Below the pieces are notes generated by a model. The model was not told the origin of the DNA. It was given only the letters and a program-made list of their open reading frames with translations, and made no database searches. The position numbers were made by a program, and so were the translations under genes. DNA of 64,000 bases from Frateuria soli (GTDB lineage: Bacteria; Pseudomonadota; Gammaproteobacteria; Xanthomonadales; Rhodanobacteraceae): assembly GCF_021117385.1 (NCBI RefSeq), contig NZ_CP088252.1, positions 1,860,001 to 1,924,000 of the forward strand, read 5' to 3'. Positions 41,704-50,096 of the stretch are shown piece by piece; position 1 is the stretch's first letter, and the number at the start of each line of letters is the position of its first letter.

Positions 41704-42963
41704 TTAGCGGTCGACTTCGCCGAACACGAGATCGTAGGTTCCGATCATCGCCACCACGTCGGCCAGCATGTGGCCGCTGACGGTGGCGTCCATCGACGAG
41801 AGGTGGGCGAAGCCGGGCGCGCGCAGGTGCACGCGGAAGGGCTTGTTGGCGCCGTCCGAGACCAGGTAGCAGCCGAACTCGCCCTTGGGCGCCTCGACTG
41901 CGCAGTAGGTCTCGCCGGCCGGCACGCCGTACCCTTCGGTGAACAGCTTGAAGTGATGGATGAGCGCTTCCATGCTCTCTTTCATGTGGGCACGCGAAGG
42001 CGGCGCCACCTTGAAGTTCTGCACCATTACCGGACCGGGATTGGCGCGCAGCCAGTCCACGCACTGCTTGATGATGCGGTTGGACTGGCGCATCTCTTCC
42101 ACGCGCACCAGGTAGCGGTCGTAGCAGTCGCCGTTGACGCCGACCGGGATGTCGAAATCCATCTCGGCGTACTTGGCGTAGGGCTGCTTCTTGCGCAGGT
42201 CCCACTCCACCCCCGAGCCGCGGATCATCGCGCCGGTCATGCCCCAGGCCTTGGCCATCTCGGGACTGATCACGCCGATGCCGACGGTGCGCTGCTTCCA
42301 GATGCGGTTGGTGGTGAGCAGGTCCTCGTACTCGTCCACGCGGCTGGGGAAGATGCGGGTGAACTCCTCGATGAAGTCCAGCATCGAACCTTCGCGCGCC
42401 GAGTTGATGCGCTTGAGGTCGGCACCCTTGTGCCAGGGCGATTCCTTGTACTGCGGCATGCGGTCCGGCAGGTCGCGGTAGACGCCGCCCGGGCGGTAGT
42501 AGGTCGCGTGCATGCGCGCGCCCGAGACCGCCTCGTAGACGTCCATCAGTTCCTCGCGCTCGCGGAACGCGTACAGGAACACCGCCATCGCGCCCAGGTC
42601 GAGGGCGTTGGAGCCGATCCACATCAGGTGGTTCAGGATGCGGGTGATCTCGTCGAACATCGTGCGGATGTACTGCGCGCGCTCGGGCGCCTCGATCCCC
42701 AGCAGGGTCTCGATCGCGCGCACGTAAGCGTGCTCGTTGCACATCATCGACACGTAGTCCAGGCGATCCATGTAGCCGATCGACTGATTGAACGGCTTGG
42801 ACTCGGCCAGCTTCTCCGTGCCCCGGTGGAGCAGGCCCACGTGCGGGTCGGCGCGCACCACGGTCTCGCCGTCCATCTCCAGCACCAGGCGCAGCACGCC
42901 GTGCGCGGCCGGATGCTGCGGACCGAAGTTCATCGTGTAGTTGCGGATTTCTTGCATGGTCAT
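41704..42963 (-). CDS. nuoD: NADH-quinone oxidoreductase subunit D
   Basis: A 417-419-residue 49-kDa-type subunit that forms the quinone site with Nuo[35 protein letters not shown] and [14 protein letters not shown] are diagnostic. It is separate from NuoC, unlike the fused NuoCD of E. coli. The ATG at 42963 lies inside the left terminal repeat of the nuoC-nuoD element; the second ATG at 42957 has better spacing to a GAG-containing site and may be the real start. Confidence 0.94.
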   Translation of the reverse strand: MTMQEIRNYTMNFGPQHPAAHGVLRLVLEMDGETVVRADPHVGLLHRGTEKLAESKPFNQSIGYMDRLDYVSMMCNEHAYVRAIETLLGIEAPERAQYIRTMFDEITRILNHLMWIGSNALDLGAMAVFLYAFREREELMDVYEAVSGARMHATYYRPGGVYRDLPDRMPQYKESPWHKGADLKRINSAREGSMLDFIEEFTRIFPSRVDEYEDLLTTNRIWKQRTVGIGVISPEMAKAWGMTGAMIRGSGVEWDLRKKQPYAKYAEMDFDIPVGVNGDCYDRYLVRVEEMRQSNRIIKQCVDWLRANPGPVMVQNFKVAPPSRAHMKESMEALIHHFKLFTEGYGVPAGETYCAVEAPKGEFGCYLVSDGANKPFRVHLRAPGFAHLSSMDATVSGHMLADVVAMIGTYDLVFGEVDR

Positions 42964-43122
42964 GTCTCGACTGACGGATTTCAGCGAGAAATCGCGAGTG
43001 GATTTGCGCGCCAGGCTAGGCGCGAGGAGAAGCCATAGCTCGAGCTATGGCGCCGACGAGCAACGTCGCGTGGCGCGCAAGGCCGCCGCGAGGCTCGCTG
43101 TAAATTCGCCAGTTGAGACATG
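42961..43122. repeat. 162-bp nested palindromic element between nuoC and nuoD
   Basis: Imperfect 21-bp terminal inverted repeats (18 matches; CATGTCTCGACTGACGGATT on the left, its inverse ending at 43122) enclose CAGCGAG / CTCGCTG (42982-42988, 43094-43100), TTGCGCGCCA / TGGCGCGCAA (43004-43013, 43071-43080) and a perfect 20-bp central palindrome GCCATAGCTCGAGCTATGGC (43032-43051). It fills the gap exactly, from just after the nuoC stop to the nuoD start codon. It has no coding capacity, so a MITE-like repeat or a structured RNA are both possible. Confidence 0.85.
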
Positions 43123-43854
43123 CTAGTTGCTCCGCCAGTCGTCTGCAGCTTCGGCCCTGGCCTGGATGAGGTCGGCGTCGTCGCGGATCACGCGCGGCAC
43201 CAGCACGCGCGGCTCGATGGTCACCGGCTGGTAGACCACGCGCTGCTGCTCGGCGTCGTAGCGAACCTCGACGTTGCCGATCAGCGGGAAGTCCTTGCGG
43301 AACGGATGACCGACGAAACCGTAGTCGGTGAGGATGCGGCGCAGGTCGGGGTGGCCCTCGAAAACGATGCCGAACAGGTCGAACGCCTCGCGCTCGAACC
43401 AGTTGGCCACCGGCCAGATGCCGGTCAGCGAAGGCACCATCGGCAGTGCGTCGTCCTCGCAGAACACGCGCAGGCGCACGCGCCGGTTGTGCGTGACCGA
43501 AAGCAGGTGGACGACCACCGCGAAACGACGCGGCATGCTGGCGTCGCGCGGACGCTCGGCCCAGTTGAAGCGGCCCATGGCCTGGCCTTCGACGCCTCGC
43601 GAGAAGCCGGTGGCGGAAACCGTCTCGGTCGCCCACTCGTCCTGTCCGTAACCGAGGTAGTCGACGCCACAGACGTCGATCAGTTGCTCGAAGCGGAACT
43701 CCTGCTCGTCGCGCAGGGCGGTGGCGACGCTCAGCAGGTCGGCGGCCGCCAGTTCGACGGTGGTCTCGCCGCCACGGGCGGGCAGCAGCGAGAGGGTGTC
43801 GCCGAACCGCGCCGCAAGGCGTGCGGTCAGCGTGGTGTTTTGCGTATCGGTCAT
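43123..43854 (-). CDS. nuoC: NADH-quinone oxidoreductase subunit C
   Basis: A 243-residue 30-kDa-type peripheral subunit. The signature [24 protein letters not shown]-type stretch, [15 protein letters not shown] and the N-terminal CGVDYLGYG identify it. It stops 10 bases into a normal operon context from nuoB, but is followed by the 162-bp palindromic element, not directly by nuoD. Confidence 0.94.
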   Translation of the reverse strand: MTDTQNTTLTARLAARFGDTLSLLPARGGETTVELAAADLLSVATALRDEQEFRFEQLIDVCGVDYLGYGQDEWATETVSATGFSRGVEGQAMGRFNWAERPRDASMPRRFAVVVHLLSVTHNRRVRLRVFCEDDALPMVPSLTGIWPVANWFEREAFDLFGIVFEGHPDLRRILTDYGFVGHPFRKDFPLIGNVEVRYDAEQQRVVYQPVTIEPRVLVPRVIRDDADLIQARAEAADDWRSN

Positions 43855-43864
43855 GAGCAGGCTC

Positions 43865-44422
43865 TCAGCCGCGGGCGATGGTGCTGGTACGGCGGATCTT
43901 CTTCTGCAGCTGCAGGATGCCGTGGATCAGCGCCTCGGCCGTCGGCGGGCAGCCGGGCACGTAGATGTCGACCGGCACGATGCGGTCGCAGCCCCGCACC
44001 ACCGAGTACGAGTAGTGGTAGTAACCGCCGCCGTTGGCGCAACTGCCCATCGAGATCACCCACTTCGGATCGGGCATCTGGTCGTACACGCGACGCAGCG
44101 CGGGCGCCATCTTGTTGACCAGGGTGCCGGCCACGATCATCACGTCGGACTGGCGCGGACTCGGGCGGAAGATCACGCCGTAGCGGTCCAGGTCCAGGCG
44201 CGCGGCGCCGGCGTGCATCATCTCGACGGCGCAACAGGCCAGGCCGAAGGTCATCGGCCACATCGAGCCGGTGCGCGCCCAGTTCATCAGCGCGTCGACC
44301 GAAGTGGTGGCGAAGCCGCGCTGCACGACCGGGTTGTCCTCGGCCGGGCGCAGGATGTCGTCGACCAGGTTCAACGGCTCCGGGTTGTGCATCACCCGGT
44401 CGATGGAAGACATCACTCCCAT
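43865..44422 (-). CDS. nuoB: NADH-quinone oxidoreductase subunit B
   Basis: A 185-residue PSST-type subunit holding cluster N2, the last electron donor to quinone. Ligands are the tandem Cys in [12 protein letters not shown], the Cys in [12 protein letters not shown] and that in [12 protein letters not shown] start at 44422 ([11 protein letters not shown]), the usual family start, overlapping nuoA by 10 bases; an ATG at 44413 would give a TGATG junction. Confidence 0.94.
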   Translation of the reverse strand: MGVMSSIDRVMHNPEPLNLVDDILRPAEDNPVVQRGFATTSVDALMNWARTGSMWPMTFGLACCAVEMMHAGAARLDLDRYGVIFRPSPRQSDVMIVAGTLVNKMAPALRRVYDQMPDPKWVISMGSCANGGGYYHYSYSVVRGCDRIVPVDIYVPGCPPTAEALIHGILQLQKKIRRTSTIARG

Positions 44423-44769
44423 TCCAGTGCTCCCTTCTTCCACACGTAGGCGAAACCGACCACCAGCAGCAACAGGAACAGCGCCATCTCGATCAGCGCG
44501 ACGATGCCGATGTGCTGGAACACCACCGCCCAGGGGAACAGGAAGGCGATTTCCAGGTCGAAGATGATGAACAGGATCGCCAGCAGGTAATAGCGGACGT
44601 CAAAGCGCATGCGCGCGTCTTCGAAGGCTTCGAAGCCGCACTCGTAGGCCGAGAGTTTCACCGTCTCGGGGCGGCGCGGGCCGGCGAGCATGCCGATGAT
44701 CAGCAGCACCACGCCCAGGCCGGCGGCAACGCCGATGAACAGCAGGATGGGCCAGTATTGAGCAAGCAC
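44413..44769 (-). CDS. nuoA: NADH-quinone oxidoreductase subunit A
   Basis: A 118-residue membrane subunit with three helices and the conserved [20 protein letters not shown] loop. I start at GTG 44769 ([11 protein letters not shown]), 11 bases after GGAGG, because that fits the family; the open frame extends to 44874 but the added part is unlike NuoA. First gene of the nuo operon. Confidence 0.93.
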   Translation of the reverse strand: MLAQYWPILLFIGVAAGLGVVLLIIGMLAGPRRPETVKLSAYECGFEAFEDARMRFDVRYYLLAILFIIFDLEIAFLFPWAVVFQHIGIVALIEMALFLLLLVVGFAYVWKKGALEWE

Positions 44770-45066
44770 GATGCAACGTACCTCCGCACCCTTCGGGCGC
44801 ATCAGTGACCGCCACGATGGCGATCCGGCTGGTTCGATTCGGCAGGCCGCGCACGGCAGGGGCTGTCCGGCCACGATCGCACGCGTGGGGGCCGCGAGCG
44901 CCCGATTTCCACGAAATCCCTTCGTGTAACCGCCGCATTGTATCAGCGCGTGCGGGGACTACGCCAAGTATTGCGGACGCGGCAGTTATTGGTTAGTGCG
45001 ATCCCGTTTTCGCAGGTCGCGGGTGAGCGCGCGGCGAATCCACCATGGCGGCCAGGCGCCCGCGGG
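44770..45066. other. Leader and promoter region between pilZ and nuoA
   Basis: This 297-bp gap has no gene I can support. It holds the candidate nuo promoter and a CACGAA / TTCGTG hairpin (44910-44926) at the presumed 5' end of the message. No tRNA or secG is present. Confidence 0.5.
44937..44967 (-). promoter_or_regulatory. Candidate nuo operon promoter
   Basis: On the minus strand TACAAT (44942-44937) follows TTGGCG (44967-44962) with a 19-bp spacer. The leader to the nuoA GTG would be about 160 nt. The -10 is good and the -35 spacing long. Confidence 0.45.
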
Positions 45067-45420
45067 CTACATCGTGTGGGTGGGACGCTCGGACGAGAGC
45101 ACGCCGGCGAGAATGTTCTCGATGCGCTGGCGCGCGCCCTCCGCGTCGCTCGATTCATTGAAGTGCACGCCGATGCCGGCGGTACGGTTGCCCTGCGCGC
45201 CGAGCGGGCTGATCCAGGCCACCTTGCCGACCACCGACAGGCGCTCGGTCTCGTCCATCAGCGTGATCAGCAACACCACTTCGTCACCCAGCGCGTAGCG
45301 CTGCGCCGTCGGCGCGAACAGGCCACCGTTCTTCAGGAATGGCATGTACGCGTTGTACAGCGACGCGGCATCCTTGATCTTGAGCGAGATGATGCCCTGA
45401 CGGGCGGCGGTGGGGGTCAT
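45067..45420 (-). CDS. pilZ: Type IV pilus protein PilZ
   Basis: A 117-residue PilZ-domain protein needed for type IV pilus assembly. It closely follows the founding Pseudomonas PilZ (ISLKIKDAASLYNAYMPFLK; NGGLFAPT; LGDEVVLLITLMDE; GAQGNRTAGIGVHF; SSERPTHTM at the end). Like that protein it lacks the RxxxR and D/NxSxxG motifs required for cyclic-di-GMP binding, so it likely acts by protein contacts (PilB/FimX in known cases). It usually follows holB; here a PIG-L gene lies between. Confidence 0.92.
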   Translation of the reverse strand: MTPTAARQGIISLKIKDAASLYNAYMPFLKNGGLFAPTAQRYALGDEVVLLITLMDETERLSVVGKVAWISPLGAQGNRTAGIGVHFNESSDAEGARQRIENILAGVLSSERPTHTM

Positions 45421-45595
45421 GCTGGGCTCCGGAACGGACGGCCGGCTTCGGGCCGGCCCGCGAGCATCGTAGCGAGCGGGATCGGTGGGCGCAAAGCGGG
45501 AGCCACGGCAACCCGCGGGGACGACCCGGGGTCCACCGGCATCCCTGCATGGCAAAGGTGCACGGGCCGGTGCCACCCCGCGCCCGCATGGGGCG

Positions 45596-46525
45596 TTACA
45601 GCTCGCACCATCCCCAGCGGTCGAAAATCCACGGCGATGGCACGTCCATGTCCAGCCGCGCGAAGCACGGCGCCGTCGGTACTTCGGCCAGGCGCCAGCG
45701 GCCCTGCCCGTCCCGCCGCAGCGGTGCATCGGCCCAGGACCAGTGGCGTACGCCATCCGGGCTGGCGATGGTCAGGCGCAGCTGCGAGCGCCAGGCCCGG
45801 GGATGCCAGGGCAGCGCCCCCGCCTCGCGGTCTGCCGGGGGCCGGGCGACCCGGTCGTAGCGCTCGGGGCGATCGGTAAGCCGGCGCATGCGGCCCGCGC
45901 TCAGGGCCATCTGGCTGCCATGGGCCGTCAATGCGGCAAGTTTGGCCGCGTGGCGCTCGGCGGCCGCGGGCAAGGCAATGTCGGTCGCGGCGCCCTCGCG
46001 GCCGTGCACCAGGTAACTGAGCAGCAACGGCGGTTCGGCGTCCCAGTCGGCCAGCGCGAGCCGCATCAGGACGTGCGCGCTGCCGTGGTCGGGATGACGA
46101 TCGGACAGCGCCGGCAGGGCAACCACGTTCGGGCGGAACCCGACCAGTTCCCCGACCAGGCTCGCGCGGGCCGCCGAGGCATCCTCGCGCACCAGCGTGG
46201 TGAGGCTCATGTCCGGCCAGCCCATCGCGCGCAACGCATCGAACGGCACCTCGAGCCGCCGCAGAGCCTCGGCGACCTCACCGCGACGACGCCGCCCCCA
46301 GCGCGCGCGTTCGCCGTCGCCGATACGCAGGCGTCGTTCCAGCCAGCGCTGCGGCCAGGGATTGTCGTCGCCGTCGGTAAGCAACAACACGCGCACGTCC
46401 CCGCCGGCCGCACGCACCAGTTGCAGCAGTTCGCCGGTACCGATGGTCTCGTCGTCGGGATGTGGCGCCACCACCAGCAGGCGGGTCCGCGCGTCGGGGC
46501 TGTACAGCTCCGGGCTCAACGGCAT
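45596..46525 (-). CDS. PIG-L / LmbE-family deacetylase
   Basis: A 309-residue protein of the zinc-dependent N-acetylglucosaminyl deacetylase superfamily. The zinc motif is APHPDDETIGTGE near residue 20, with the third ligand region HPDHGSAHV (about residue 148). Members deacetylate GlcNAc-containing lipids, small thiol precursors or antibiotics; the substrate here is unknown. The last 60-70 residues (from about RSQLRLTIASPDG) look like an added beta-rich part beyond the core. It sits between holB and pilZ with gaps of 141 and 175 bases and may have its own promoter. Confidence 0.82.
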   Translation of the reverse strand: MPLSPELYSPDARTRLLVVAPHPDDETIGTGELLQLVRAAGGDVRVLLLTDGDDNPWPQRWLERRLRIGDGERARWGRRRRGEVAEALRRLEVPFDALRAMGWPDMSLTTLVREDASAARASLVGELVGFRPNVVALPALSDRHPDHGSAHVLMRLALADWDAEPPLLLSYLVHGREGAATDIALPAAAERHAAKLAALTAHGSQMALSAGRMRRLTDRPERYDRVARPPADREAGALPWHPRAWRSQLRLTIASPDGVRHWSWADAPLRRDGQGRWRLAEVPTAPCFARLDMDVPSPWIFDRWGWCEL

Positions 46526-46666
46526 GTCGTGGCGCCTCCCGCGCCAGGATGTGGGGAACGCCCGGGCCCGGAGGCCGCAGGCGATCGTTGCGCGCAGCTT
46601 GCGTCAACGCGCGTTCGCACTACGTGTAGCGTGATGTCGGCGACCGGACCGACGCAGGCCGTCGGG

Positions 46667-47602
46667 TCAGCGCCAGCCGGCGAGCAACTCTAGCAGCAGC
46701 AGGTCGCCGCGCAGCGGGCCGCGCAAGGCATCACGCGTTCGGTTGGCGAAGGCGTACCAGTCGGCCAGCGCCTCGGCATCCAGCTGGCTGCCGAGCGGCG
46801 TGGCACTGCCCGACGCACGGGCCCGTGCCTCGTCCACGGCGGCCTGCGCGGCAAACCACAGGCATTGTTCCGGCTCGGCATCGAGCCAGCGGCGCGCCAC
46901 CTCCATCGGCTCGGCGCGGCCGGCAGCCAGCGCCGCCAGGTCCTTGCGCACCGCCTGCCGACGTGCCAGCGCACCTTGCGCCGCCCAGGCCTGTGCCAGA
47001 CCCGGATTGCCCCCGGCCGCCTCCAAGGCGGCTGCGGGATCGGCAACGCCCTGCGCGCCCAGCCAGGCCAGCGCCTCGGTCGGTGGGGGCAGCTGGAACT
47101 CGATCCGCTGGCAGCGGCTGCGGATGGTCTGCGGCAACCGCCAGGGCGCGTCGGCGACCAGCAGCAGCAGCGTCTGCGGCGAGGGCTCCTCCAGCGTCTT
47201 GAGCAGCGCATTGGCCGCGGCCGTGTTCATGGCATCGGCCGGATCGATGACCACCACCTGCCAGCCACCGAACTGGCTAGCCATCGCCAGCCGCGCGGAG
47301 AGCTCGCGGATCTGCTCGACCACGATCTCCTTGCGCTGTACGCCGTCCTTGCGCAGGCCGTAGCTGATGGTGACGGAATCCGGATGGGTGCCGGCATCCA
47401 GCAACAGGCAGGCGCGGCACCGGCCGCAGGCCTCGCCCTCGCGCGGGTGCTCGCACAGCAGGCCGCGCACGAACCGCTGCAGGAAGGCACGCTTGCCCAG
47501 CCCCGCCGGACCGCACAGCAGCAGCGCGTGCGGCAATGCCCCCCTCGCCAGGCGTGATTGCAGCCGATGCCAGTGCGCCTCGTGCCAGGGCGGTGCCGTC
47601 AT
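46667..47602 (-). CDS. holB: DNA polymerase III subunit delta'
   Basis: A 311-residue clamp-loader subunit. The AAA+ fold has the P-loop-like CGPAGLGKRAF, a zinc module with four cysteines in CEHPREGEACGRCRAC, and the sensor region KTLEEPSPQTLLLLVAD with an SRC motif (RSRCQRIEF). The ATG at 47602 overlaps the tmk stop by 4 bases; a longer in-frame reading would cover tmk. Confidence 0.93.
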   Translation of the reverse strand: MTAPPWHEAHWHRLQSRLARGALPHALLLCGPAGLGKRAFLQRFVRGLLCEHPREGEACGRCRACLLLDAGTHPDSVTISYGLRKDGVQRKEIVVEQIRELSARLAMASQFGGWQVVVIDPADAMNTAAANALLKTLEEPSPQTLLLLVADAPWRLPQTIRSRCQRIEFQLPPPTEALAWLGAQGVADPAAALEAAGGNPGLAQAWAAQGALARRQAVRKDLAALAAGRAEPMEVARRWLDAEPEQCLWFAAQAAVDEARARASGSATPLGSQLDAEALADWYAFANRTRDALRGPLRGDLLLLELLAGWR

Positions 47603-48243
47603 GCCGCGTCCTCCGCGAACAGCGGCGCGAGTGCTGCGATGGCCGCCTGCAGCACGACCTCGGGCGACTGGCCGGCATCGATCACGCGGAAGCGCCCCGG
47701 TTCCCCCGCGGCTCGCGCACGATAGCTCGCACGCACGCGCTCGAAGAACGCATCCGCCTCGGTTTCGATGCGGTCGGCCTCGCCCCGCCCGGCGGCGCGC
47801 GCGCGGCCGGTCGCCACCGGCAGATCGAGCAGCAATGTCAGGTCTGGCGCCACCCCGGCGCAGGCCCAACGCTCCAGTTCGGCGATGCGCTCCACCGGCT
47901 GGCCGCGGCCGCCACCCTGGTAGGCATAGCTGGCGTCGACGTAGCGGTCGCACAACACCCATTGCCCGGCCGCCAGCGCCGGCGCGAGGGTCTCGCGCAC
48001 CAGTTGGGCACGCGAGGCGAACATCAGCAGCAGCTCGGTCTCGGCGGCCATGCCGCGCGCCTGCGGATCGAGCACGATCGCGCGGACCGCCTCTCCCACC
48101 GCCGTACCGCCGGGTTCGCGGGTCTGCACCAGGTCGATGCCCCGCCCGGCAATGTAATCGCGCAAGCCGGCCAGCAGCGTGCTCTTGCCGGCGCCTTCGC
48201 CGCCCTCGAGCGAGATGAAGCGTCCGCGCCGCGCCTCAGTCAT
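47599..48243 (-). CDS. tmk: Thymidylate kinase
   Basis: A 214-residue P-loop kinase that turns dTMP into dTDP for DNA synthesis. The P-loop is SLEGGEGAGKST, the base/phosphate site REPGGTAVGE, and the DRY/LID area WVLCDRYVDASYAYQGGGRG. It overlaps mltG by 8 bases and holB by 4, so the three are tightly coupled. Confidence 0.96.
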   Translation of the reverse strand: MTEARRGRFISLEGGEGAGKSTLLAGLRDYIAGRGIDLVQTREPGGTAVGEAVRAIVLDPQARGMAAETELLLMFASRAQLVRETLAPALAAGQWVLCDRYVDASYAYQGGGRGQPVERIAELERWACAGVAPDLTLLLDLPVATGRARAAGRGEADRIETEADAFFERVRASYRARAAGEPGRFRVIDAGQSPEVVLQAAIAALAPLFAEDAA

Positions 48244-49276
48244 GGCAACGCTTCAGCTGGTAGCAGGCGACGTTGCGGTTGTGTTCGGCCAGCGAACTGG
48301 CGAACACATGGCTGCCGTCGCCGCGGGCGACGAAATACAACGCCTTGCCCGGCGCCGGGTGCAGCGCGGCCTGGATCGCCGGCCGTCCCGGCAGCGCGAT
48401 CGGCGTGGGCGGCAGGCCCGCGTGCAGATACGTGTTGTAGGGTGTATCGGCCATCAGATCGCTGCGGCGGATGTTGCCGGCATAGGCGTCGCCCATGCCG
48501 TAGATCACCGACGGGTCGGTCTGCAGCAGCATGTGGTTCTCCAACCTGCGCATGAATACGCCGGCAATCTTCGCCCGCTCGTCCGCGCGCCCGGTTTCCT
48601 TCTCGACGATGGACGCCAGGATCAGCGCATCGTAGGGCGTTGCCAGCGGCAGGTCCTTGTCGCGCCCGGGCCAGAGCTCGGCCAGCGTCCTGGCCATGGC
48701 CTGGTGCGAGCGCTTGAGGATGTCCAGATCGCTGTCGCCCTTGACGTACGCGTAGGTCTCGGGAAGAAAGCGGCCTTCCGGTTTTTCGCCGGCCGCGCCG
48801 ATTCGCTGCATCAGGCGGGCGTCGTCCAGCTTCGCGCCGTCGTGGCGCAAGGTGGGAACCTTCGCCAGCGCATCGCGCAACTGGCGGAAGGTCCAGCCAT
48901 CAATGATGGTGAAGTCCCGCTGCAGGACGCGCCCGGCGGCCATGGCATCGAGCAGCTGGCCCGGCGTGAGGCCCGGATCGAGCGCGTACTCGCCGGCGTG
49001 CAACCGGTCGGCGACCCGCATGCGCTCGGCCAGCACACGCCAGTACAGCGAGGGTGCACGGGTGAGGTGGCGGGCACGCAGCTGCGAGACGATGCCGCGC
49101 AGGCTGCTGCCACGCTCCACATCGAGCGTCTGGCGCTGCGGCCCGACCGTGAGCGGCGTGCGGCTGAATCGCTCGAAGTCGTACCAGGTGGCCACCAGCG
49201 CGGCCAGAACGGCCAGCAGCACCAGCCATCCCAGGATCCGCCCGGCCGCTCGACCTGTTCTTTTCTTGCGCCCCAT
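48236..49276 (-). CDS. mltG: Endolytic murein transglycosylase MltG
   Basis: A 346-residue YceG-like enzyme that cleaves nascent peptidoglycan strands and helps set glycan length. It has an N-terminal membrane helix (about residues 13-32), a LysM-like part (RGSSLRGIVSQLRARHL) and the catalytic domain with the Glu in ASIVEKETGRADER and YNTYLHAGLPPTPIALPG. Gene order pabC-mltG-tmk-holB is as in E. coli. Confidence 0.95.
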   Translation of the reverse strand: MGRKKRTGRAAGRILGWLVLLAVLAALVATWYDFERFSRTPLTVGPQRQTLDVERGSSLRGIVSQLRARHLTRAPSLYWRVLAERMRVADRLHAGEYALDPGLTPGQLLDAMAAGRVLQRDFTIIDGWTFRQLRDALAKVPTLRHDGAKLDDARLMQRIGAAGEKPEGRFLPETYAYVKGDSDLDILKRSHQAMARTLAELWPGRDKDLPLATPYDALILASIVEKETGRADERAKIAGVFMRRLENHMLLQTDPSVIYGMGDAYAGNIRRSDLMADTPYNTYLHAGLPPTPIALPGRPAIQAALHPAPGKALYFVARGDGSHVFASSLAEHNRNVACYQLKRCHD

Positions 49277-49286
49277 GGCGACTCCT

Positions 49287-50096
49287 TCAGAAACCCAGTT
49301 TGCGCCAATGCGACTGCAGCGCGCGTGTCACCGTTCCGACCCCAAGGGTGCGGCCGTCCAGTTCGCGAACTGGCAGGATGCCGCGCACGCTCGAGGATAG
49401 GAAGAGCTCGTCCGCGCGCCGGAGCTCCTCCAGTGTGATCGGGCGCACCTGCGCGTGCGGCCAGGCCGCCAGCACCTCGGCCCGGGCCACGCCGGCGATG
49501 CCGCAGCGATCGACCGCCGGCGTCGCGAGCACGCCGTCGAATACCGCGAAGAGGTTGGCCGCCGTGGCGGAGATCGCCAGGCCGTCGGCGTCGCACAGCA
49601 CGCCCTCGGCGATCGCCGGGTCGTCCCATTCGGCGCGCGCCAGCACCTGTTCCAGGCGATTGAGGTGCTTGAGGCCGGCCAGCTGCGGCTGTGCCGCCAG
49701 GCGCGTGGCGCACAGGCGCACGCGGATTCCCCCGACCTGCGCAGCCTGGTCGGGCGGCGGAGCATCGAACGCGGCGACGATGCGGGTGGGATGCGCGGGC
49801 GTGGGTGGCCTGTAGCCCCGCGCGCCCACGCCCCGCGTCAGCGTGATGCGCACGACCGACTGCGGCAGTCCCCGCGACACGGCGCGCGCCTCGACCAGCA
49901 GCGTGGCAGGGGCCGGCATCGGCAGCCCCAGCCGGCGGCAGCCTTCCTCCAGACGTTGCATGTGGCGTGGCCAAAGCGGCGCGCCGGCGCCGAGAAAACG
50001 GATCGTTTCGAACAGGCCGTCGCCGTAGGCGAGACCGCGGTCCAGCACCGAAACCCGGTCCCCCGCCTGGCCATCGACCAGCACCCGCGCGATCAA
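49287..50096 (-). CDS. pabC: Aminodeoxychorismate lyase
   Basis: A 269-residue PLP fold-type IV enzyme that releases pyruvate from aminodeoxychorismate to give 4-aminobenzoate for folate. SVLDRGLAYGDGLFETIR opens the protein; the PLP Lys is in GLKHLNRLEQVLAR; the phosphate-binding area is EGVLCDADGLAISATAANLF. No ATG or GTG fits the N-terminus; a TTG at 50096 overlaps the pabB stop as TTGA, which I take as a coupled start. A longer in-frame reading runs deep into pabB. Confidence 0.85.
   Translation of the reverse strand: MIARVLVDGQAGDRVSVLDRGLAYGDGLFETIRFLGAGAPLWPRHMQRLEEGCRRLGLPMPAPATLLVEARAVSRGLPQSVVRITLTRGVGARGYRPPTPAHPTRIVAAFDAPPPDQAAQVGGIRVRLCATRLAAQPQLAGLKHLNRLEQVLARAEWDDPAIAEGVLCDADGLAISATAANLFAVFDGVLATPAVDRCGIAGVARAEVLAAWPHAQVRPITLEELRRADELFLSSSVRGILPVRELDGRTLGVGTVTRALQSHWRKLGF

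Noticed and set aside
44770-45066. tRNA-Leu and secG expected upstream of nuoA as in some Xanthomonads
   Set aside because: No cloverleaf or SecG-like frame is present; pilZ is the upstream neighbour.
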